Notes under the pieces: model-generated
The model's input: only the letters and a program-made list of their open reading frames with translations
Told to the model about the DNA's origin: nothing
The model's database searches: none
Made by a program: the position numbers and the translations under genes
Assembly: GCF_010389155.1 (NCBI RefSeq)
Contig: NC_057769.1
Span: 248,001-312,000 of the forward strand
From: Erigeron canadensis
Taxonomy: Eukaryota; Streptophyta; Magnoliopsida; Asterales; Asteraceae
Length of the DNA: 64,000 nucleotides
Direction: 5' to 3'
Shown here: positions 22,969-36,251 of the stretch, in pieces
How the letters are laid out: each line of letters begins with the position of its first letter
Position numbering within the stretch: the stretch's first letter is position 1

Positions 22969-25035
22969 TCAACTTAGTTTATACTTCTCCAAAATCCACT
23001 TCCTCACTTTCTTTATACATTCCTCATCAACTCTTCTATACAACTGCTTCAACTTCATATTTCCCGTCTTTATACTTGAATCAACATGTTCTTCATGTCT
23101 CTCGTATGCTACTGGAACCGTAAGAACAGCTACAACGCCTGTCAAATTATAGAATTACCAATTTAGCTCAATACATGGATGTTCTCTATGCATATAAGTA
23201 GAGGTGGCAACATGGGTGGGTTTGATGGGCTGGTAACGAGTCAAAATGGGTAACTTTGTACATTTCGGGTTAGGTTGACCTGGAATCGCCTGTTGTCCAG
23301 ATTTTCTTTCTTTTTATATAAGAAGTTGTTCAATATCATCATTAAAGTTTTCTTTTTTCCTTTCCGAAAAAACACTAAAATATATATGAAAATAATAATC
23401 CAACTTCTTAAGCACAATGCTATAAAGGTAACATACTTGTATGCAAAAAATAAAAATAAAAAAATACACTTTGTGGTATGGGTCTGTTAAAATGGCAACT
23501 TAAATTTGTTAGGAAAGCTTACCTGTGTAGCATAATGTACGGAAATCAGTTAGGCTTCCAATGATGGAGATCAGAACCAAATATGCCGCCACTCTAGCAA
23601 ACATTTTTGGATCTTTACCAAGTGCAATGTCATATGATGCAGATAGCATTGTGTTAATTCTCTCATGGATCAGAGTTGCAGCCTCATTTATGGTTTCTTC
23701 TGAAAGCTGCAAGTGTGGAATTGGTGGTGTGGGTCTGTTGACATCATGTTTACAGAGATTATTTGAATCAAATCCTCACAAAAGAAGTGTACACTATTAT
23801 TGCCTCCAAGTCGAAGTCAAACAGAATAATTATAACTTGCGGCTGGATGAGAATTTTGAGATATATTATCGTGTATATATATAATCCTTTGTAGCATTCC
23901 CAATGAAGTTAACTTTCTCAGGTTCATCCAACTTTTTGAATTATAAGTTGGCTGTTTGACCTGCAAAGGGTAAATCATGGACCTTGAAGACAGGGTATAT
24001 ACTTAGTCTTACCTATTGAGAAGTTGTGCCGATTTGGCCCAAAGAAAAAGAATTGTAAGCAGGAGTAAGAGAACATTGGAGACGTAAGATAATAACGTGT
24101 AATTGGATCTTTCAAACATCAGCCAAGATGCTAAAGTAAGTATCAGTATCATCAGCGTAACATTTTTTTGCCTCCATAGAATCACATCTGCAACTGATCA
24201 GATGTATATAAGATTCCAATTAGTACAACACGGATACAATGGATTAGTATATGCATCCTTTATTAATTTATCACCAAAACAAAATTAATCTAGTGAATCA
24301 TATTTTGTTCAAATCTCTAACGGGTGTTTTACATATGTGTATTAAAAGCCATTATAACTATTCAAGGGACATATTATTGATTTTCATATGCAGCCAAAAG
24401 ACTATCAATTTGTGGAATCAAATTACCTATATACGTACTCTTGTATAGGCCCAATCCGAGAACTTCCCATCCTTAGTAATTTTAACAGTTAACCCCATCA
24501 ACACTGAGGATTATATTCTCAATATACAAAGCACATTCAAACGCTATCTTAAAGTATCTCAAAGCAAAACACATATAGTGTTTTCAGGAGCAACCCATGC
24601 CCGAGGTTCTTCAAGATCAAAACGTGGATCAGGGACAAGTAAAATGATCATAATTCACATCTTGAATCATGATCAAAATTATGATATATAAGTTTTCTTT
24701 TCTATATAGCACCTAAATCAACATACCTATCAGAACTATGATCAAACAATAAAGAAGGGATGCCAAAAAGCGGAAAGTCAAAAAGTAGACTATTTTTTCT
24801 CTTCTTTTGACTTTTGTTCCTAAACGATAACATTGTTGACCATCAAATCAAAGTGAGATCTTGATCCATCAATAACATGAACTCAAAAGTATTATGTATA
24901 GCAAAAACTGAAACGATAGAAAGAAAGAAAGATACGAAAGGAAAAGATAAAGTTCATAAACTTACAAAGTCCAGCGCCAAGAATCTGATGAACACTTGAT
25001 TGTCTGTTGAACAATAATCCATGTGATGAAGTCAT
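22969..25035 (-). CDS. Reticulon-like protein B (RTNLB12/13-like)
   Basis: Four coding exons on the minus strand, 24966-25035, 24013-24187, 23523-23734 and 22969-23138, join in phase to 208 residues. The start MTSSHGLLFNRQSSVHQILG and the following VILWRQKN are typical of plant reticulons. The reticulon domain fills most of the protein: two long hydrophobic hairpins (about residues 34-80 and 128-164) with a hydrophilic loop between them (RPTPPIPHLQLSEETINEA). Such wedges bend the ER membrane and shape tubules and plasmodesmata. Where most relatives have Ala-Asp before VILWR this one has Tyr, formed across the exon 1/2 join. Acceptor AG at 24966-25046 suggests another intron in the leader (a leader exon boundary near 25046). 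The C terminus (EKYKLS) lacks the canonical KKxx retrieval signal. Confidence 0.9.
23203..23505. repeat. Possible hAT-type MITE in reticulon intron 3
   Basis: The left edge TAGAGGTGGCAACATGG is the usual start of a common plant hAT MITE; the right edge AAAATGGCAACTTA resembles its inverse. No 8-bp duplication was found, so it is only a candidate. Confidence 0.35.
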
Positions 25036-26089
25036 CAACAAGATTCTGCAAAACAATCAAAGATCTTAAATTTGATTCACAAGGGAAAGAAATGATTCTC
25101 TGTTTAAATTAAAGAAGTATATATTAACAACCTTTTGTGTGTCTGTGTGTGTGATAGTAAGTTGTAGGGTAGTGATGGATGGATTGAAATCCAGCCTAAA
25201 AGAACAAAAAAAAAAAAAAAAAAAAGCCAAAAACAATGGGTCTGTGTGGCCTTACTTTTTTTTTTTTGGATAAAATACTAAAAAAATGATGATGGAAGTT
25301 GAAGAAAAAGACATTCTTTCCCTCCCTGTACAAATGTCTTTAATACCATTCTCTCCTTCCTTCAACAATTACCGCTGTTTTTTAAAAACTAGTTTCAAGT
25401 TTATTTATATTTTTTTAAGAATAAAATGAGGATTTTTCTTACAAGCATAATACGGAGTAATAAAAAATGTACTTTCCGTTTAAAAAATTAAAAGCTTATC
25501 CAATGGGTGTGCCTTTTGGTTCCTTTGAAGCATGTCCAAAATTAAAGACATTTTGAATAATGTCCTTACTTGTTTTTATATAATATATTTTTGTTTTTAG
25601 TTGGAGGTAAAAAGATATGTAAGGATGTTTGTATGGTTGAAGATAAAATTATAAGATTTGAATGATTTATAATAATATATAAGAATTTGTAAGGATTTGA
25701 TGTGAGAGCTTAAAAACACCTTCCATAGTATTAGAGATGGTCTTACCCCAAATTTTTAAATTACATATTTTATGCAAACTAATAGGAAAATCCATTGATA
25801 CTTGAACATAAGTGCTTAACCCATGACTACAAGATCTGGATAGTATTCTACTGATATAAAGGCACATATATGTTTCATTTCTCACAAAGCAATTCATACA
25901 TACAAAGTATTAACGTACGTTATCTTGTGGCATGCATGATTTAAAAAAAAAAAAAAAATTTTGAAACTTTACTGCCAATGTCAAAAATACTAATTTTACT
26001 TGCTAAACATTAACCAAGTAAATTGCTATTCAATTTCAACACTTGGCAAAAGTTAGAAACTACTAAAACTGCAATTAGATGCAGTAAAA
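25036..26089. other. Spacer between reticulon and OTU3 genes
   Basis: The reticulon leader and promoter lie at the left (including GT repeats near 25135-25152 and A/T homopolymers near 25206-25224 and 25257-25268). The remaining sequence is AT-rich; no gene is seen. Confidence 0.4.
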
Positions 26090-28978
26090 CTATACAAGGA
26101 GATCATAATGATTTCTTCCACTGTACAAAAGCCTCACAGCTTTCTTGGCCTTTTCTTTTCTTGAATCCTTGCCAAAGTCGGCTCCATACTCAGCAATTGG
26201 TATAAATCCATATCCGTTGCCAACTCCTGAATGCTGAAATAAATCAAGTATCACAAGACTTTTCGATATATCAAAATAGATGGTTCCAAAAGTAAAATCT
26301 TTTTTCACTCCACAGTAAAATTTATGTTTTTGACCATTGTGCAATAAGCTCAAGTCACTTTTAGTAGCACCCGTCCCCACTTATCGGCTAGAATTGTCAT
26401 GTTTAGACACATTTTCTCAACATACATGAACATACTGCTTATTAATTAGAGATAAGTGTTTGGAAATGTATTCACCTACGCACAAATGTCTATTGCATGT
26501 ATCAACCTATGCACAAATGATATTGGTTATATCATTTTATTAGTTCAGTGAGGGAGATAAGACAGGTGGGTAGAAAATGAGTCGAGATGTCATTATTTAT
26601 AAGACAACTTTTATAAGACGGTAGTGAACGAACGGGTCAAAAGTCGTCCAAAGTGTTGCCTTTAGATTGTTATTGTGATAATATGCTTATCTAATGATGT
26701 TTAGCACAGATTATCTTTTAAAGAAAGAATAGACAGGAAGTGTTCACGGTCAACCGACTAGGCCTGTCCAATGACAACCAGCATAACGAAATTCCCAATC
26801 TGCCCAACCAGCCCAATTTTGCACCCCCTGCCATTAATAGCACAACACCAAATATTATTTCCAGCTGGTTTTGGGGGCAAACAGACATTGTTTCCTACAG
26901 ATGCCAGAGAAAATGACCTAATAAAACTGGTTAAAAACTTCAAAATGACCAAAGAAAGGGTCTTGGGGTAGCGGTTATCTAGGTGACCAACAATCTAGAG
27001 GTTGTGGGTTCTAGTCCCACTTGGACAAATCTGTGGTAAAAGTGTAAATATTTGCCTTGCCAAAAGAAACCCCCTTGAAACTACCCATCCAAATTTCTTT
27101 TAACCAATGACTGGTACCTCATGCTCAGGTATATAGACCACAATTGGTTGGCGACATAACTTCGACAATACCTGCGGATAGCATGTAAAGGCATCAGCAC
27201 ATAGGATGAAACAGATGAAATTAGAAGATGTATTAAGTATACACAAAAGTACCCCATCATCTCAAGGACGAACTTGTTTAATGGTTAAGCAAATGGCATA
27301 ACAGCATATATGTTAGGTTCTTTGGTTGGCAACAGTTATCTTTCGTGGTCCAACTGAACTACAATGTTTCCTAATAACAAAGGTTATTCAACCATGCCAC
27401 TTGTGACTCAAATCGAATTCTCTTTTATCTCAAACAGGTCATCTGGACAACTCACCCAAATTTTATTGTAAAAACAAAACCTCCTAATTCATTATGTTAA
27501 AAAAATTATGTATAACAAAATACAAGCAAAAGCATACAAATTTCTTAATCGTAAAACACAACTATTAAGGCCAAAAAACTGACATTTTGACAGATAAATG
27601 TTTCAGGTCAACCTATTCTACCCAATTCCACATGATAACCCCACCCAACCACCTCACCCATTTTGCCACCTCCAGTTGTGCATAATGAGGTAGACCGTAG
27701 GACAATAGAAGAACAAAATTACTTGGAGATTGGACAATACAAACATTAAAAAGCAAGCGTGATTATCAAGCAACTAAATAAACAAACTAGCACAGGAAAG
27801 CTAGAAAGTAACTGATCAACCCAATAAACTTGGACATAATAACCATTAAGCCCTCTGCTTATACATAAAACTTATTCTTACTCTTTTTGGTTAACCCACT
27901 AAAGAATGCACAAACAAGAATTTAGATGGAGTCGTTTTCATTGATAGAATATATTGATTGAAATACTAACCAGTAGTTCCGACTCTCCTCCCCAAAAATC
28001 TGGCCGTGCAATGCGTTGACAATAACTACAAGCATTGAGTAAATCATATTACTGACTGATTACAATCTTTAATAGCCTTGAAAGTGATTACAATCAACAT
28101 ATCCAAAAATCTAACCGTTTTAAGGGCTCGTCAACAGTAATTGCTATTAAAGCTTCTTCATAATGATGTCTTTCTTTGTCATTGTCACATAACACCTCTT
28201 TTATTGCCATCCGCAGTTCGTCTACAACATAAGGACCCAACAAAATCTCATGATACATTTTGGCAAAATAAAAGTTGGCAGTACCGGAACTTGGAAAGAT
28301 CATGGCTCACATTTTCCTATTTACATAAATGATGCATTGCATCTAATTTTCATGAGTACGTTGTTGGTAAATAATTCCAGTTGTAACAAACAACCAAAAA
28401 CTAGTCCGAATTGTGGCATAAAAAGCTGGATAGGTCTTTATGAAAGAAAAAGATAGCATACGAAAGAACCTGCATTATCCCTTTCTTGTCCAGGACTAAG
28501 AATAAGACTCTTGTTCATCGCCATTCCTTTCACCTACAAACACATATATATTATATCAAATTCTAAAACTTTTTTTGGTATAAAAAAATGAAAGAGAGGA
28601 TACAGGAATGATACCAGAGCACGAAACATACAACGGCCATCACCGGTAACCCTGTGGACCTTGAAGCTCTCAACTTTTCTCAATGCTGGTGAAGTTACTT
28701 CCCTAATTTTATACAGTACACAAAATGAAACTAATTTTATAACAATATATTTTAATACAATTAAATAATATAAATTATGTTCGAATTGAATTGAAGTGAA
28801 ATGCATACAGTTGTTGTTGTGTTCCAATTCGAGCAAAGAATCGGTTGGAGGGTAAAAGAGAGCTGCTCCACCTCTGATGACATGTGGCAATTGAAGTAAG
28901 AGATGATACGATTTCAAAGTGAAAGACGCCATTTTTAAGCTCTTCAAGGATTGAGGGTTTCTTCGCCGACGCCGCCAT
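26090..28978 (-). CDS. OTU3: OTU-domain deubiquitinase (OTU3-like)
   Basis: Seven coding exons on the minus strand: 28809-28978, 28615-28702, 28470-28533, 28116-28221, 27971-28025, 27118-27171 and 26090-26233. They join in phase to 226 residues; Arabidopsis OTU3 has about 234. The catalytic loop TGDGRCMFRAL supplies Asp78 and Cys81, and the C-terminal GRNHYDLL supplies His221, so the cysteine-protease triad is complete. Other family blocks are DELRMAIKEV, YCQRIARPDFWGGESELL and VLSKLCRQPIVVYIPEHE. OTU proteins cut ubiquitin chains; OTU3 type enzymes act on Lys48- and Lys63-linked chains. The start used is MAASAKKPS; an in-frame ATG at 29020 would add 14 residues that look non-conserved. The last intron is long (884 bp) and holds an antisense SINE. 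Confidence 0.93.
26957..27102 (+). mobile_element. tRNA-derived SINE in OTU3 intron 6
   Basis: The head GGGGTAGCGGTTATCTAGG resembles a tRNA A box and GTGGGTTCTAGTCCC is a near-consensus B box about 30 bp later. It ends in a T-rich tail (TTTCTTTT). This is the layout of Au-type plant SINEs. It is inserted on the strand opposite to OTU3. Ends are approximate; no convincing duplication was found. Confidence 0.7.
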
Positions 28979-29125
28979 TTTTACTTTCAGTACTGTCCCA
29001 ATAACCGGATAACAATGCAACTAAACTATCTGTGTTTAAAACAGTATTTTTTTTTTTTTTATGTTTCTTTTAACAACATTTACAAACAGTACTACACTAA
29101 TCGTTTTAGAACGCTTAGAACTCTT

Positions 29126-30100
29126 GAACGCAGTTTGATTCACAAAATGTTTTTGAAGGAATTAGAATCAATGAAAGGAATTATAATTTGAAAGTTTTAA
29201 AATATGTATTGTGTTTGGTTGACAGAATTTAATAGAATTCAGTTAAAGGAATTTATATATAAATCATGTAAAAGGACACAATTAACCTTTATTACATTCT
29301 TATAATTTATTTCATTAAAAAATAATAATAAAAAAAAACAAAAAAGTAAATAGATTAATAATAAAAAATAATGATAATAACATAGAGACACATGAGTCAA
29401 CATATATCATTATTCATCTTTCCATCTTTTTATTATCTTTCTTTTTCACTTCAACATCATCATTATCGTCAGATCCCCTTTCTACTTTCCTACTTTCTTT
29501 TTCTAATTTTTCCTTTTTCAAAATCAACCTTATTAATCAATTAATCAAACAACAACAACAAAAAGAAAATGAAAAGAGATTACATGAAAATCAATGAAAA
29601 GAGATCACAAAAACAAGATGGGTATCGAGATTGGTGGTTGTCATGGTGGTAAACAGCGGCTGACATGGTGGCAAACGGCGGCTGCCGTGGTGGTAAGGAG
29701 GTGGGGAGGTAGATGCACGACATCAACATAGGTGGTTGGGTGGCTTCACAGCAGTGATGGCTGCCATGGAATTTCTAATCACTAACGGCGGTAGGGGGTT
29801 GTGATGGTGGTTGGTGGCGGGGTGGTTGCAGAATAAAGAACACTGGTTGCAGGTGAAATACAAAGGAGAAAAGGTTTTGTATGCTTTGAGGGCTTTTTTG
29901 TCAAGATGTTTCAATTCCAATGGAATTCAAATTTTCCATGGCTATGGTGAAGAATTTGTAAATTCTCTATTTCAAGGAATTTGTTGGAAAGTTTAGAATT
30001 CCAATTCCTTGGTTTTTTTCAACAAAACAAGGTAAAGCATGGAATCTAAATTCCAATTCCATAGAATTCCTTGGAATTCCATGAACCAAACACCCCCTTA
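29126..30100. mobile_element. Large TIR element of the 'GTTTGGTTC' family, copy 1
   Basis: The right end GGAATTCCATGAACCAAACA and following CCCCC mirror the left end (CAGTTTGATTCACAAAATG, then GGAATTAGAATC). Arms are full of GGAATT/AATTCC. The middle has a GC-richer patch (29630-29830, repeated GGCGG and GGTGG). A second element with the same type of ends but a different middle is at 54361-55217. No transposase and no clear duplication; superfamily not assigned. Confidence 0.6.
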
Positions 30101-30626
30101 GGTTTCTTATGGTAAAGGTATAGAGGAAACTACGGATCGATCATGTGGAATGATTGGTGTAATTGTGTCTTGAGGTAATTATTGTATACGTTTTTGGCCT
30201 TACCACTAATTGGTAGGTAATGATTTTGTGAATAATAGTAAACTTTCAAAAAAAACTAATCATTTTACTCACGGGTTTGTCGCGAAACAACATCTTATAT
30301 ACAACAATATTTTGGATATAAACAACATATACTAGTATTATTGTAATACAAATATACTATTTATGTAAAATCTTAAGACCCAAAATTTAAAAGAAGAAAA
30401 AACATTTAGCAATAATAAAATAATGTAAAAGAACAGTAACAACAATAATGCTTCAATTAATGTTATATAATCGCAAAACCTAATGATGATAAAAATTATT
30501 ATATATTATTATATGATTTGCATGATGCACGATGATTTTTAGTGAATAAAAACTATTGTTTTATTTGTTTTAATTTAATACTTGTTTTATTTTACCTAAA
30601 ACCTAGTTATAATATCATATATGGTA
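30101..30626. other. Gene-free AT-rich stretch
   Basis: Between the TIR element and a Helitron-like end. Bases 30515-30610 share text with 9820-9930. Nothing else was recognised. Confidence 0.35.
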
Positions 30627-30656
30627 CTAGCGTGGATATGCCCGTGTAATACACGG
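30627..30656 (-). mobile_element. Helitron-like 3' terminus
   Basis: On the minus strand a perfect 7-bp stem (CCGTGTA, A, TACACGG) is followed by CTAG and T. The body would lie to the right. Confidence 0.55.
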
Positions 30657-30659
30657 CCC

Positions 30660-32217
30660 ACTAAAATCAATACCTTACATATAATGCTAGAAGCTATTAG
30701 CCCTACGCCTAGAAAGCCTCAGTTACATACTGAACTTACCTATAGGAGGAGCTAGCTCGTTAGTGAGATTCGAAAGGCTAAAATTGATTGAAAACATTTA
30801 CTGGTATAGAGTATAATATAAACGGAGATGTATAATCTAACTTGTAAAAAAACAATTTTGGCAATTAAAATTTTAAAACCTATTAGTATATATATATAAT
30901 ATATATATGATATATATATATATGATAAACCTATTTTAAGAACCCTTTAAATAGGTAAGAACTTTTAAGAACTCTTTTTAACCAATCATAATTTTTTTTC
31001 AATTTAAATTTGATTTTTTAATTAAAAGGGCAGAGTGGTAAAATAAACATCAACATAAATATACAGTAGTATTAATTCAATCTTCTCGTAACCGCTTTTC
31101 TATCTTCCCATAATTTCGTGAAATGAAAACCGATCTTCAAATGGATATATAATGTAGCATTTTGTTGACTTTCCACCATTTTGTAACCATCGATTATAGT
31201 TTTATTTTTTAGATAATGGTGTTTATATGCGTTAACTAATTTTATGAACCTTTTATTTATAAAAGTACATCTGTATGTGAGTGTTTGCGCATATGTAATC
31301 ATCAAATAATCTAATGAGATTATCGTTTACAAAAGAATTACACATGTGATCACTGACTAAACAATTACGTACATATGCTCATAGCATTGTTTATGCACAT
31401 GTGATCACCGACTAAATAGTTGCATATATATGTTCATAACATTGTTTATTCACATATGATCATCGACTAAGTATTCGCATACATATGCTCATAGCATTGT
31501 TGATGCACATGTGATCACCGACTAAATAGTTGCATACAAATGCTCATAGCATTGTTTATGCACATGTAATTACCAACTTATACATACAATATCTATATAC
31601 AAAGTACTTGTATCCATATGTTTATGGCACCATTCTTTCAAATATGCTCATACATACATATATAAATAAATGGATATGGAATAAAAAGGTTCAACATGTA
31701 TGATATAGAACAAAGAATGACAACAGGGACTTTAAATTAATAAATCTCCACCTCTATAGTAATATAATTATACAATTATACAACTAAAAAAAAAATTCAA
31801 ACTTAGCCGCATTGAGTATTATTCCAATCGAATACTTTGGAGGTTTTATGCATTTGAAAATTTAGAATTGGGTTCTAGACAATAATCGACCCTCAAAGAT
31901 AACTGAAAGAAAATTTATAGTGGGTTCTAAATTGGCACCAAACCACCAATTGAATTGTAATTTGCTAAAGAAATGGAAAAATGATTTGACGAGCCTTTGA
32001 AAATAAATTCGTGGAGCATAATCTGTAACCGTTTCTACAAAGTGACTAAAACACCCTTTTTTATTTAATTAAATGTTAAATATTATTTCCATTTATTTAC
32101 CAGATTACCATTATTAATATCAGCTATTGATTTAACTTTTTGATGGTTAGGATTGAATTTCAAAGGTTTTCGTTCTTGCATTTTAATGGTTCTCAAAATA
32201 ACTTTTCTATATATATA
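30660..32217. other. Repeat-rich gene-free block
   Basis: The left part (30950-31000, TTTTAAGAACCCTTT and AACCAATCA) and the right part (32130-32205, inverse of the same) look like degenerate terminal inverted repeats of one element about 1.25 kb long, resembling the block at 11800-12956. It contains the 55-bp tandem array described separately. No genes are seen. Confidence 0.4.
31341..31580. repeat. 55-bp tandem repeat, about 4.4 copies
   Basis: Units start at 31341, 31396, 31451, 31506 and 31561 (partial), an exact 55-bp spacing. Each starts with the palindrome CACATGTG (one copy has CACATATG, and the last starts CACATGTA) and includes CATATGCTCATAGCATTG. Confidence 0.93.
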
Positions 32218-33244
32218 CTAGGTATTTTATCCTGCGCGATGCGCGACTAGCTAAAAAATTATTTTATACATTAGTAAATAGCTATTCTATAGGTTTATTA
32301 TGTAAAAATTGATTATGTTATAGTTCATGGTTAATTCATGTATCACTCTGGTCACCCTTTGTTTTTTCGGACATGTCGATAGCACAGTCACTTAACCTAC
32401 TATAGTGATTACACATCCCTTCTAATAACATTTAACCTAAGGTATTTTGATATCATCAACAACACCATTTGTGTAGTCATAAATCGCGTAAAAATGTATT
32501 CACCTTATAGATTAACACTACAACAAATCAAACGTAAATCGATAATGTAGCATGTTATCTATTCATCAAATGTAATAATATGTACAAAGTAAAAAACGAA
32601 ACATGACAAAAATTTAGTCATATAAAATACAAATAAATTTAGTCATATGAAATACACATAAATACAATACGAATAAGTAAAAAAACCCAATAAGATAAAT
32701 AAGAGAAAATCATTATAGTTTTTGCTTTTTATTATATAATAGACTTTGTTTTGTGATTAGAATAACAACCAACTTTAGTTAAAGTTTCGGAAAAAAAAAA
32801 GAAAAAAAAAAGAAACAACAAAATTGATTGGTCATATATAATCTAATAATATATTCAAATAATTTCTAAAATTTGATATAGTCTTTAAAGTTGTATATAT
32901 TTTAATAAATAATATTATTTTTGTCAAATATGTGTGCCAATTTAGTAGATGCATGGACGTTATTTTATTTTTTTAATATGAGTTTTGATATTATTTTTTT
33001 ATCTTGTGTATATAATTATGATTAATATATTATATTATATTTAATAAAATAAAATAGATTATTTTGAGAATAAATAAAGGTTATAAAATAAATATATTAT
33101 AAAAAATGTATGGAGATGTCATGCAGGATAAAATCCCATGTGGTAATATTTAAAATTAGCTTTAGATTGAAAGAAGGCTTTAAAAAAGCTAGGATTCTTG
33201 TTGTTTTAATATATATATATATATATAAAAGAAAAGTGAATATA

Positions 33245-33410
33245 TATGTGGCTGTTAGATATCTAGGTTTAGGTATAGATTTCTTCACATATTAATCTTT
33301 TAATACTTATTGTATAATGGATAAATGATTGAGCCTCAATATTTTTTATGAATTAAAATTCTAAGATGTGAAGATTCTGTACCGAAACTTAAGTATCTAA
33401 CAACCACATA
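33245..33410. mobile_element. Foldback MITE (166 bp)
   Basis: The arms TATGTGGCTGTTAGATA and TATCTAACAACCACATA are inverted repeats extending about 45 bp inward. A diverged relative lies at 43748-43912. No clear duplication was seen. Confidence 0.7.
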
Positions 33411-35589
33411 AATTGTTATTCGTATACATATATAATGTAATATATTTAAAAATCAAAGTCAATTAAAAAAAATCAAGGTCAATTAAATTAAGATGACTTA
33501 AAAATAACAAATTATTGATTTTTAACTATATTAACTGGTAAATAATTTGTTAGACCTAGTTACAGAATATATAAAAGAAATGATAATATCATACTTCTTA
33601 CATCCTTTGCTTACTAACATCTTAAAACATTTAAAAGAGATCTTTCAAAGATTTGTTAAATAAATTGTCAAGCAAAAGCATGTCATGAACAGTGTGAAAC
33701 CCATATCTTGCTTTGCTTGTCTTATATTACACACTCCATCCATATTCTCTTGTCATCCTAGTGTCATTTTGTCGTAGGTGTAATCAAATGTTTTGGTACA
33801 TCTTTTACTTGTATTATCGTTGAATTCAATATTTTAACTTCAACAGATTTTATAACTTATAAAATATATATAAATCTAAAGTAAATATATTCATTACTTT
33901 AGTTAAAACTTAATAGCAGAGAATCACTTAAATTACCAAAACAAAACATCTAAAGGTACTAAGGTAGTATGATTTTGTGGTAGCTTACAGTTAGTATTAC
34001 AATTATACATACACTTAGTAGAACTCATACGAAATTACTTAAATTAACAAAAAGTATATTTCTATAGCTGTGGATATAAAAATTAAATATTATGACGTCC
34101 AATGCTTCCAATGCCTTTTCCATCTAAATTACTGATTTTCTAATTCATCTAATAATGCCTTAGTAACCTGCATAGAAGATGTTTTAAAGTATAAATTTAT
34201 AAAGCTTAAGTTTTACTTATAAGTCTCGATAAGCGATCATCATCAACATCATCTTATTCATCGTTTTCTTTTTCTTTTTAAATATACACCGCCACTAACC
34301 GAGTAATTACAACCTAACAATAAAGAAACCAAAATATAAAAATTCCATAACAATAACAAGACAATCCATAACTTAAACCTATAAATCCAAACAAAAGTAG
34401 TACAAAGAACTTTAGCACATAAACAAAGTTCTAAAGATATAAAATTATAAATATAGATCAAAACAGAAGAAATCACATGAACACGCTATTTTTCTTAGAT
34501 ATAAAATTAACAATTATAAAAAGGTATATTTTTATACACCTTACATTGCAAAAAGTGTTCAAGACATGATCATCCTTTCCTTCAAGAATTAAGATCGTCA
34601 CCACCATATCTTCTCAACCAAAAATCCATTCTTTCTCAACATAGAAATATAGACACAAATAGATATATATATCTCAGTCACCCCTCATGATGTCGCCACC
34701 ATGGAGATCCGATCATCCAATGGCCCTACTAAAACCTGTTATCTATATCTCTATATATTTTTTCCTATATTCATCATAAAGAACACCGTATCACCGCCGC
34801 TATAAAGTTTTTCGATGAGAAAAATATAGGCTTAACTCACCCCATAAACACCTCATAACCATCATCACCTTCTCCTTTTTCTCTTTATACATCGTCCTCA
34901 TTGATTAATTACAACAATAAAAGAAACCGAAACTATGAGTCGAAAATCAATTATACATACATATATCACAACAACAACAAGAAAGACAAATGCAAACTTA
35001 TAAATCCAAACAAGAGTACTAAAAGAGTTGTGTCTTATCTAGTCTTTTTTACCCCTGTAACATAAGGAACAACAAAGGGAATCAAATTTACCAAAAAGAA
35101 CTTAATAATGAACAACATCATGAAGCATATGTGCACAAGGAGTAGTATGTTTGAATATCTATAATATTACCAATGAAGATAAATGCGCTCAACAACATAC
35201 CATTGACATATAAATAGAATTCTAAAGATGGAAATAAAAATCCAAACTTAAACCTTAAAACATAGAAAAATGATTGATATGAACTCAAATACAATTATGC
35301 AAGTATATAACACCTACTATGAAAGTATTTTAAAAAATTCAACAAAATAGAAGAAGAAAATATGGGAGAATAAAAAATATGAGAAAGAAAAAGTGTATGC
35401 AATGAATTAATGAGTAGTGGTGTACTGGGGTGGTCTTACATGATAATATATGAAAGATAAAGTCATGAATTGGATGAAATTATTCATTCTTACAAGTCAT
35501 TTTTTAACATATTCACATACATACCCTGTATGACATTTTTTTTAATTAAAGAGTAGGTAATTATATTGGAAATTTAAATCTAAAAAAAA

Positions 35590-35798
35590 TCTAAATAGTG
35601 TAGCACTATTAATGCCTATGTGGCATTTTTTGAGAAGTCCAAAATGATAATGGCCTTCTTTTTATAATATAGGTAGATTTATATCTAAAAAAAATTTTAA
35701 AAGTGTAGCACCATTAATGCCTATGTGGCATTTTTTGAGAAGTCCACAGTGATAATGGGCTTCTTTTTATAATATATATAGGTAGATAGACAGATAGA
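35590..35798. repeat. Tandem duplication, 105-bp period
   Basis: Two copies share AATGCCTATGTGGCATTTTT and CTTCTTTTTATAATATA, at a spacing of 105 bp. They form the proposed 5' end of the Helitron-like element. Confidence 0.88.
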
Positions 35799-36095
35799 AA
35801 TGGGTAAACGGGTGAGAATCTTTTGGTCTCATGTATTATTTTGGCATCTAGGACGCACATTGCATAGAACTCATGTCTGGTAAGTCACTATCCTCACACA
35901 TGAGATCACAAGATATAGGATCTCCACTTGTCTTTGGCAAGTTTTGAACCTATGAACTCTACCCTTCATCTGTGGGCCCATGTGGTCACATGATGACCGT
36001 ACCACGGAGGGTTTCACCCCATTGGTAGTACTACGTATGATAGCTCTATCTATATAATAAATATAATTTTTGAACAACCTTTATTATTATTTTAA
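35799..36095. other. Gene-free stretch with possible antisense SINE
   Basis: Bases 35860-36030 read on the minus strand contain a B-box-like AGGTTCAAAACTT. Without an A box or ends I do not call it a SINE. No gene is seen. Confidence 0.25.
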
Positions 36096-36251
36096 GGGTT
36101 ATTTAACTGGAAAGTCCTTTAACTTCTCACAAATACCTGTTTTGAGTCCAAACAAAAAAGTTTTCTATTGTTCCTCATAATAGATAACTTTTTTGTTTAA
36201 ACCCCAGAACATGTATTTGTGACAAGTTTAGGGACTTCAATCAAATAACCC
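36096..36251. mobile_element. Foldback MITE (156 bp), Mutator-like
   Basis: The arms GGGTTATTTAACTGGAAAGTC and GACTTCAATCAAATAACCC pair, as do the inner ATACCTGTTTTGAG-type segments. The flanks TTATTTTAA and TTCTTTTAA match at 8 of 9 bases, fitting a 9-bp duplication. Confidence 0.72.

Larger units (their letters stand above)
32218..35798 (-). mobile_element. Helitron-like element with duplicated 5' end
   Basis: The left edge on the minus strand has a GCGC/GCGC hairpin followed by CTAG and T, a Helitron 3' end. The right edge, read on the minus strand, is TCTATCTGTCTATC followed by TATATATTATAAAAAG, like a plant Helitron 5' end. The last 105 bp of that end is present twice (35598 and 35703). 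The interior has two diverged stretches about 610 bp apart (from 34253 and 34865) and no helicase gene. The two ends being one element is an inference. A foldback MITE at 33245-33410 sits inside. Confidence 0.42.

Noticed and set aside
28775..29020. Start of OTU3 at 29020
   Set aside because: The extra 14 residues upstream of MAASAKKPS are not conserved; kept only as an alternative.
31341..31580. Regular repeats resembling a CRISPR array
   Set aside because: The 55-bp units are contiguous tandem copies without unique spacers, in plant nuclear DNA.
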